DNA of 27,254 bases from a virus. Shown one piece after another: positions 23,742 through 27,254 of the stretch (its first letter is position 1; each line of letters starts with the position of its first letter). A model generated the notes under the pieces. The model searched no databases and had not been told where the DNA came from. It saw only the letters and a list, made by a program, of their open reading frames with translations. The translations under genes and the position numbers were made by a program. The stretch spans positions 1 to 27,254 of the IMG/VR virus record IMGVR_UViG_3300044691_000583; one strand, written 5' to 3'.

Positions 23742-24037
23742 CTGGCAGGCCCCCGCGGATACCCAGGCTTGATCACGTGTTCCATCGTGTATGGGCGCGC
23801 GCCGTCAAGCATCATTCGAATCGCGACCTCGATCGGGCCGGACAATGTCGTCTTGCCCGACTCCAGTTTCGAGATGTGCGAGCCGCCGAATCGCGGCGAC
23901 AGGTCGAGCGCACGGGCCAGTTCGGCGCGGGTGATCGCGCGGCCCAGGCCCCAGATGCGCCCCAGGTCTTCGCGTACCAGGGGAATCGACAGGGCTCTCT
24001 TTGGGGCGGATTCCGCCGCGGTCTCGGCCTCGATCAT
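23738..24037 (-). CDS. Helix-turn-helix (XRE-type) DNA-binding protein
   Basis: A 99-aa protein starting at ATG 24037 behind AGAGGG. Residues about 36-61 (TRAELARALDLSPRFGGSHI, SKLESGKTTLSGP) show the pattern of an XRE/Cro-type helix-turn-helix with a partly extended turn; the following segment VAIRMMLDGARPY resembles the last helix of such domains. It is placed between large terminase and the connector genes, not in a regulatory cluster. It could control late transcription or contact DNA in packaging. Positions within the late operon support co-expression with head genes. Confidence 0.78.
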   Translation of the reverse strand: MIEAETAAESAPKRALSIPLVREDLGRIWGLGRAITRAELARALDLSPRFGGSHISKLESGKTTLSGPIEVAIRMMLDGARPYTMEHVIKPGYPRGPAR

Positions 24038-24088
24038 GTCGCCCTCTTCATACCCGGAATGTTGCCATACATGGTTTTAACCCTGTCA

Positions 24089-26017
24089 TCAAGCCGATAT
24101 GCCGGAGTTGCGCACGCGGCGCGCGGGGCCGCCAGGCGCGGCGATCTTCACCGGCTCAAGAGAGGCCTTTTTCGCCTCTAAAGACGCGTTCAGTTCAGCA
24201 AGTCGGCGGCCAACATCGACGCCCGCGGAGAAGAACGCGGCATAGCTGTAGACGCAGCAGTCCCACGCCTCGTTCCTGGCGTTGTCGGCCTTTTCCCAGA
24301 CCTTAAACGCGTGTCCGTTTTTGTATTTCGTGATCGCCTTCTCGACTGTCAGTTGCTCAAAATAGGCGGTCTCGTAGGGGTAGCGTTTCGGGAAGTGGCA
24401 GAACCCCGGCCCGCGCTCACGGATCATGAGCCGCTGCTGCATGGAGTTCTTCGCCGTGTCGACTCCGACGATGAAGGTGTCCGTGTTCTTGGCTTGGTTG
24501 GTCGTCGCCTTCTTCGGCCAGATCGACCGGCCAGGCCCCTGAATGCCCTTGATCGCCCGCACGCCCCAGCCGTACCGGGGCCGGCAGTAGTCATGGACCG
24601 CCTGCGTCATGAAGCCGGAGTCGATGCAGGTAATGGCGATCTTCATCCGCACGCCGCTCGGGTGCTGGAATTGTCGGCGAATCACGTCGTCGAGCGCCGC
24701 CCAGAAAGCGGGCGCGGTCGGGTCGGCGAAGTGGACGATGTAGTCGAGTGAGTGGCGCTCCTCATGAGCGCCCCAGCCGACAATTTCGCACTCGAAACGG
24801 TTCCCCTGTATGTCGACGCCGGCCGTGATGAGGCCCACGGCGGCCGGCAGGACGCCCTTGGGCGCGTCTGGGCCATAGGCGTCGACATAGCCGGCCTCGT
24901 AGACCTCGCGCCTGCCGTAGAGGCTGTCAGGGTCGGCGCGCTCACCGCCTTCTTCCCACGTTTCTCCGAGGACTGTATTGATGAACTGCTTCAGCAGTTC
25001 CGGGTGCCCTTTGGATTCGAGGAACTTCTTGACGATCTTGCCGATGGTCGTCCACGGCGAGGCCAGCCGGTTGATGTGGAAGCTGGCGTGGCCCTTGAAG
25101 GGCTCGGTCGCGATCCACCGTCCGCCCTTGATCGCCTCCAGCCGCTCAGCCTCGGACCACTGGGAGCCACATCCCTCGCAGAAATAGGCGGCGTCCTCGG
25201 GCGCAAGGCCGACCTCCGGCCCCCACTTCACCTGACTCCAGACGAGGTGCTGCGCGTGGTCGCAGTGCGGGCACGTGAGATGGTAGCGGCGCTGATCGCC
25301 TTCGAGGAACGATGCCTCGATCCGGCTCTCACCTTTGATCGTGGGCGTCGAGAAGAGCCCGATCTTGCGGTTCCAGAAGGTCTCCGTCCGCTCACTGGCC
25401 AGGCCCACCGGGTCGCCTTCGCGGCCGGCGCTGACTGGATAGCGATCCACCTCATCCGCCAAAACGACCCGGATCGGGCGGGACGCCAGGCCAGCCGGGG
25501 CGTTCGCGCCGACCATGGTGACGCGCCCGCCGGGGAACGATTTCAGCAGGATCGTCTCGCTCGATGCGTTGCCCTTGTCGTTGAAGATGCGCTTCAGGAC
25601 GGGCGTGTCGCGGATCGACGGCGACATGCGGTCCTTCGAGAAGGCCTCGGCCATGTCGACGCTCGGCTGGAGCACGAGGATTGGCGCGGGATCGCCATGG
25701 GCGTAGTAGCCGATGACGTTCAGCAGCGCCTCGGTCTTGAGGAGCTGCGCGCTCGACATGACCGTGACCTTCTCCACGAGGGGGTCGGAGAAGGCGTCCA
25801 TCACCCCGCGCGCGGGCTCGACGCGAGCCGTGTCCCACTTGCCGGGCTCGGCGGCGGACTCGGACGGCAGGAAGCGGTAGCGGTCGGCCCACTCGCTCAC
25901 AGTCAGTTTCGGCGGCGGGGAGTAGGCGCGGGCCAGCGCGCCCCTGACGGCGTCGCCTAGGCGCTGTCGGGCGTCGTCCCTGATGCGCTCGACGACGCCA
26001 TACTTACTCGCTGCCAT
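24089..26017 (-). CDS. terL: Terminase large subunit, GpA family
   Basis: A 642-aa protein, almost the same length as lambda gpA (641 aa), that pumps DNA into the head and cuts concatemers. The ATPase part has a degenerate Walker A-like SSAQLLKTE (88-96) and a Walker B VVLADEVDR (D188, E189). A zinc-ribbon pair, C249-PH-C252 and C280-EG-C283, follows. The nuclease part has ITAGVDIQGNRFECEIVGWG with D402 and CIDSGFM with D466, expected metal ligands. The start overlaps the small subunit by 14 bases. The GpA family usually goes with cos-type packaging. Confidence 0.97.
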   Translation of the reverse strand: MAASKYGVVERIRDDARQRLGDAVRGALARAYSPPPKLTVSEWADRYRFLPSESAAEPGKWDTARVEPARGVMDAFSDPLVEKVTVMSSAQLLKTEALLNVIGYYAHGDPAPILVLQPSVDMAEAFSKDRMSPSIRDTPVLKRIFNDKGNASSETILLKSFPGGRVTMVGANAPAGLASRPIRVVLADEVDRYPVSAGREGDPVGLASERTETFWNRKIGLFSTPTIKGESRIEASFLEGDQRRYHLTCPHCDHAQHLVWSQVKWGPEVGLAPEDAAYFCEGCGSQWSEAERLEAIKGGRWIATEPFKGHASFHINRLASPWTTIGKIVKKFLESKGHPELLKQFINTVLGETWEEGGERADPDSLYGRREVYEAGYVDAYGPDAPKGVLPAAVGLITAGVDIQGNRFECEIVGWGAHEERHSLDYIVHFADPTAPAFWAALDDVIRRQFQHPSGVRMKIAITCIDSGFMTQAVHDYCRPRYGWGVRAIKGIQGPGRSIWPKKATTNQAKNTDTFIVGVDTAKNSMQQRLMIRERGPGFCHFPKRYPYETAYFEQLTVEKAITKYKNGHAFKVWEKADNARNEAWDCCVYSYAAFFSAGVDVGRRLAELNASLEAKKASLEPVKIAAPGGPARRVRNSGISA

Positions 26018-26558
26018 CGCCGTCTTCTGGGGTCGGTGCCCACGACTTCACCTCGGCGAGCGCGCCCAGGATTTCCTTCTCGGCGGCGGCAATGACCTTT
26101 TCGGCGGCCTCCCGGCTGTTGTTCATGAGCACCATGACGGTCGGCCGGAGCTTCGTCGGGATGCCGAGCAGCCGCGTGCGGACGCGGGCGTTCTCCTCGA
26201 CGACGATCGCCTCCACCTCGTCGATCGGCACGACCAGGCCGGCCTCGCGGGCGGCTTTCAGCTCGTTGATGTCGGCCAGGGCGCGCTCTTTGCGGGCCTT
26301 GGCCTCGTCCTCGCTCTCGACGCCCTCGCCGGGCGGCACGAAGGGGTCGTCCCTGGCGCTGCGCGGCTTGGCGCGGCCGTCGCGCGCCTTGAACTTATGC
26401 GCAGCGAACCAATTGATGACCTCGGCGGTGTCGAACTCCCACTCCACGCCTTTGCTGCCCTGCCGGGTGTACGGCATGCCGTCCTTATCGACCCACGCCG
26501 TCACGGTCGGCATGGTGATCCCGAGGATGTCGGCGATCTCCCGGCGGTTACACCTCAC
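26004..26558 (-). CDS. terS: Terminase small subunit, Nu1-like
   Basis: A protein of about 184 aa (lambda Nu1 is 181 aa). The likely start is the GTG at 26558, whose GTGA overlaps the kinase stop; the longer frame begins with TTG deep inside the kinase gene. RREIADILGITMPTVTAWVD and KDGMPYTRQGSKGVEWEFDT give the winged helix-turn-helix with its wing, as in Nu1/Phage_Nu1, which binds the packaging site. The C-terminal half is charged and helical (SRVRTRLLG-type and AEKEILGALAEVKS segments) and would bind the large subunit. Confidence 0.92.
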   Translation of the reverse strand: MRCNRREIADILGITMPTVTAWVDKDGMPYTRQGSKGVEWEFDTAEVINWFAAHKFKARDGRAKPRSARDDPFVPPGEGVESEDEAKARKERALADINELKAAREAGLVVPIDEVEAIVVEENARVRTRLLGIPTKLRPTVMVLMNNSREAAEKVIAAAEKEILGALAEVKSWAPTPEDGDGSE

Positions 26559-27088
26559 GCCCGGCTCGCCATCCCCATCAGGCCGATGGCCGCCATGCGC
26601 AGTTGATGGAGGTTGGCGTTGTTGTGGATGACGCAATCCGCCTCCAGATTGGCGATTTCGGTCTCCGAGGCGTGTCCCATGGTCTCGATGCCGGGCCGAA
26701 CAATGCGCCAGACCTGGCCGCCGAGCGCCTTGATGGCCGCGACCTCGTTCGGGAAGCGCACATCGTCAGCGACAACATGGTGGGCGCGCTCCAGCATGCC
26801 CTCGGCCTGCTTTTTCCAGAGCGTGATCCAGATTTCCGGGTGGATCAGGTTGCGACCCCACTCGGTCCCCAACTGCTGCATGGCGTGACGCGGTGTGACG
26901 CCGCCCAATTCGGGGATCGGGGTCGCCTTTTCGTCGCCGTAGAGCTGCGCATGGGTGAAACCGACCGCTGCGAGCATGCTTTTCAGCGGATCGGCGAAGG
27001 CGACGCGGCGAAATTCTCCGAGTTCGCGCAGCACGTTGGCGACTTCGCTCTTGCCCGAGCCGGCAAGGCCGGTGAGACCGATGATCAT
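26555..27088 (-). CDS. Deoxynucleoside monophosphate kinase
   Basis: A 177-aa kinase resembling the T4 gene 1 type deoxynucleoside monophosphate kinases that raise dNMPs (including modified ones in some phages) to dNDPs. The P-loop G7-LAGSGKS14 follows the start MIIGLTGLAG. RRVAFADPLKSMLAAV, TPRHAMQQLGTEWGRN and HHVVADDVRFPNEVAAIKAL are further family blocks. ATG 27088 is preferred over one at 27136: it has GGAAAG upstream and gives the natural P-loop N-terminus, whereas the longer form would translate across a hairpin. Its coupling to the terminase is unusual for lambda or P2. Confidence 0.92.
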   Translation of the reverse strand: MIIGLTGLAGSGKSEVANVLRELGEFRRVAFADPLKSMLAAVGFTHAQLYGDEKATPIPELGGVTPRHAMQQLGTEWGRNLIHPEIWITLWKKQAEGMLERAHHVVADDVRFPNEVAAIKALGGQVWRIVRPGIETMGHASETEIANLEADCVIHNNANLHQLRMAAIGLMGMASRA

Positions 27089-27117
27089 TTTGCTTTCCGG
27101 TGCTGGGTGGCGTCCAT

Positions 27118-27136
27118 ATGCGGTTTTTGACCGCAT
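27118..27136 (-). other. Stem-loop upstream of the kinase gene
   Basis: ATGCGGT and ACCGCAT form a 7-bp stem around a 5-base loop (CAAAA on the coding strand). It lies 30 bases before the chosen kinase start and covers an alternative ATG at 27136. It could be a leader structure or an operator; no T-run follows, so an intrinsic terminator is unlikely. Confidence 0.5.
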
Positions 27137-27151
27137 TTGCCTGATCTAGAA

Positions 27152-27167
27152 GGCGTTTTGGGTGGCC
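27152..27167 (-). repeat. Intergenic C-rich motif, copy 3
   Basis: The coding strand reads GGCCACCCAAAACGCC, matching copies 1 and 2 at 14 of 16 positions. It lies upstream of the kinase gene, near the palindrome and hairpin. Confidence 0.5.
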
Positions 27168-27209
27168 CCAGGCCCGCGTTCTCGACTTTTGACCCTGGAA
27201 ACAAAACGT

Positions 27210-27225
27210 ATTTGAAATTTCAAAT
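27210..27225. repeat. 16-bp AT-rich perfect palindrome upstream of the late operon
   Basis: ATTTGAAATTTCAAAT is identical on both strands and stands out in GC-rich surroundings. It is about 122 bases upstream of the kinase start. Candidate roles are an operator for a dimeric regulator, part of a promoter (the coding strand includes TTGAAA, but I see no convincing -10 box), or part of a packaging site. Confidence 0.55.
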
Positions 27226-27254
27226 TCGGGGATACGACGCGGTCGCGCGATACC

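Noticed and set aside
24752-25960. A 402-codon plus-strand open frame opposite the large terminase
   Set aside because: The terminase on the other strand has complete motifs; this frame is a mirror of its codon bias.
26004-26636. The longer small-terminase frame beginning at TTG 26636
   Set aside because: It would add 26 Pro/Gly/His-rich residues within the kinase gene; the GTG at 26558 matches the overlap pattern of this operon and the family N-terminus.
1-27254. tRNA genes, CRISPR arrays, insertion sequences, integrase and attachment sites
   Set aside because: None was recognised by reading; no regularly spaced repeats, transposase or recombinase motifs, or cloverleaf-like segments were seen.

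Overview
The window is the late (packaging and structural) region of a tailed bacteriophage or prophage with a contractile tail. Every credible gene is on the minus strand, so transcription runs from about 27.1 kb down to position 1, and most neighbours overlap by 1, 4, 8 or 14 bases (ATGA, GTGA or TGATG junctions). That points to one or a few long, translationally coupled operons. Most of the window is GC-rich (visibly well above 60%). Together with the protein style this suggests a high-GC proteobacterial host, plausibly alphaproteobacterial; this is an inference. No integrase, repressor, lysis cassette, tRNA or host gene is visible, so lytic phage and prophage cannot be told apart.

Layout in transcription order. 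(1) 27.1-24.1 kb: deoxynucleoside monophosphate kinase, Nu1-type small terminase, GpA-type large terminase. (2) 24.0-17.3 kb: a lambda-like head and connector module: small helix-turn-helix protein, 41-aa membrane protein, gpW-like joining protein, lambda-type portal, S49 protease with a probable nested scaffold, gpD-like decoration protein, capsid E, FI-like protein, gpFII-like attachment protein, probable tail terminator. (3) 17.3-14.0 kb: P2-like baseplate genes V, W, a 50-aa four-cysteine protein, J and a long I. (4) 14.0-9.5 kb: five accessory baseplate or fibre proteins, where P2 carries H and G. (5) 9.5-3.0 kb: P2-like sheath, tube, tail assembly chaperone with a probable frameshift extension, tape measure, U, X and D. 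(6) 3.0-0 kb: a small structural-type protein, a 513-aa protein with a Sec-type signal peptide, and a beta-helix-like protein with a twin-arginine leader that runs off the left edge.

The kinase probably supports nucleotide supply, the terminases fill lambda-like heads, and the rest builds a P2-like contractile tail, so the phage is a lambda-head/P2-tail mosaic. The most unusual parts are the two consecutive genes with export signals at the end of the tail operon, a beta-rich repeat insertion in the sheath, a probable +1 (or -2) frameshift in the tail chaperone where P2 uses -1, and a motif found in three intergenic gaps. No stretch longer than 300 bases lacks a gene; the longest gap is about 166 bases at the right edge.
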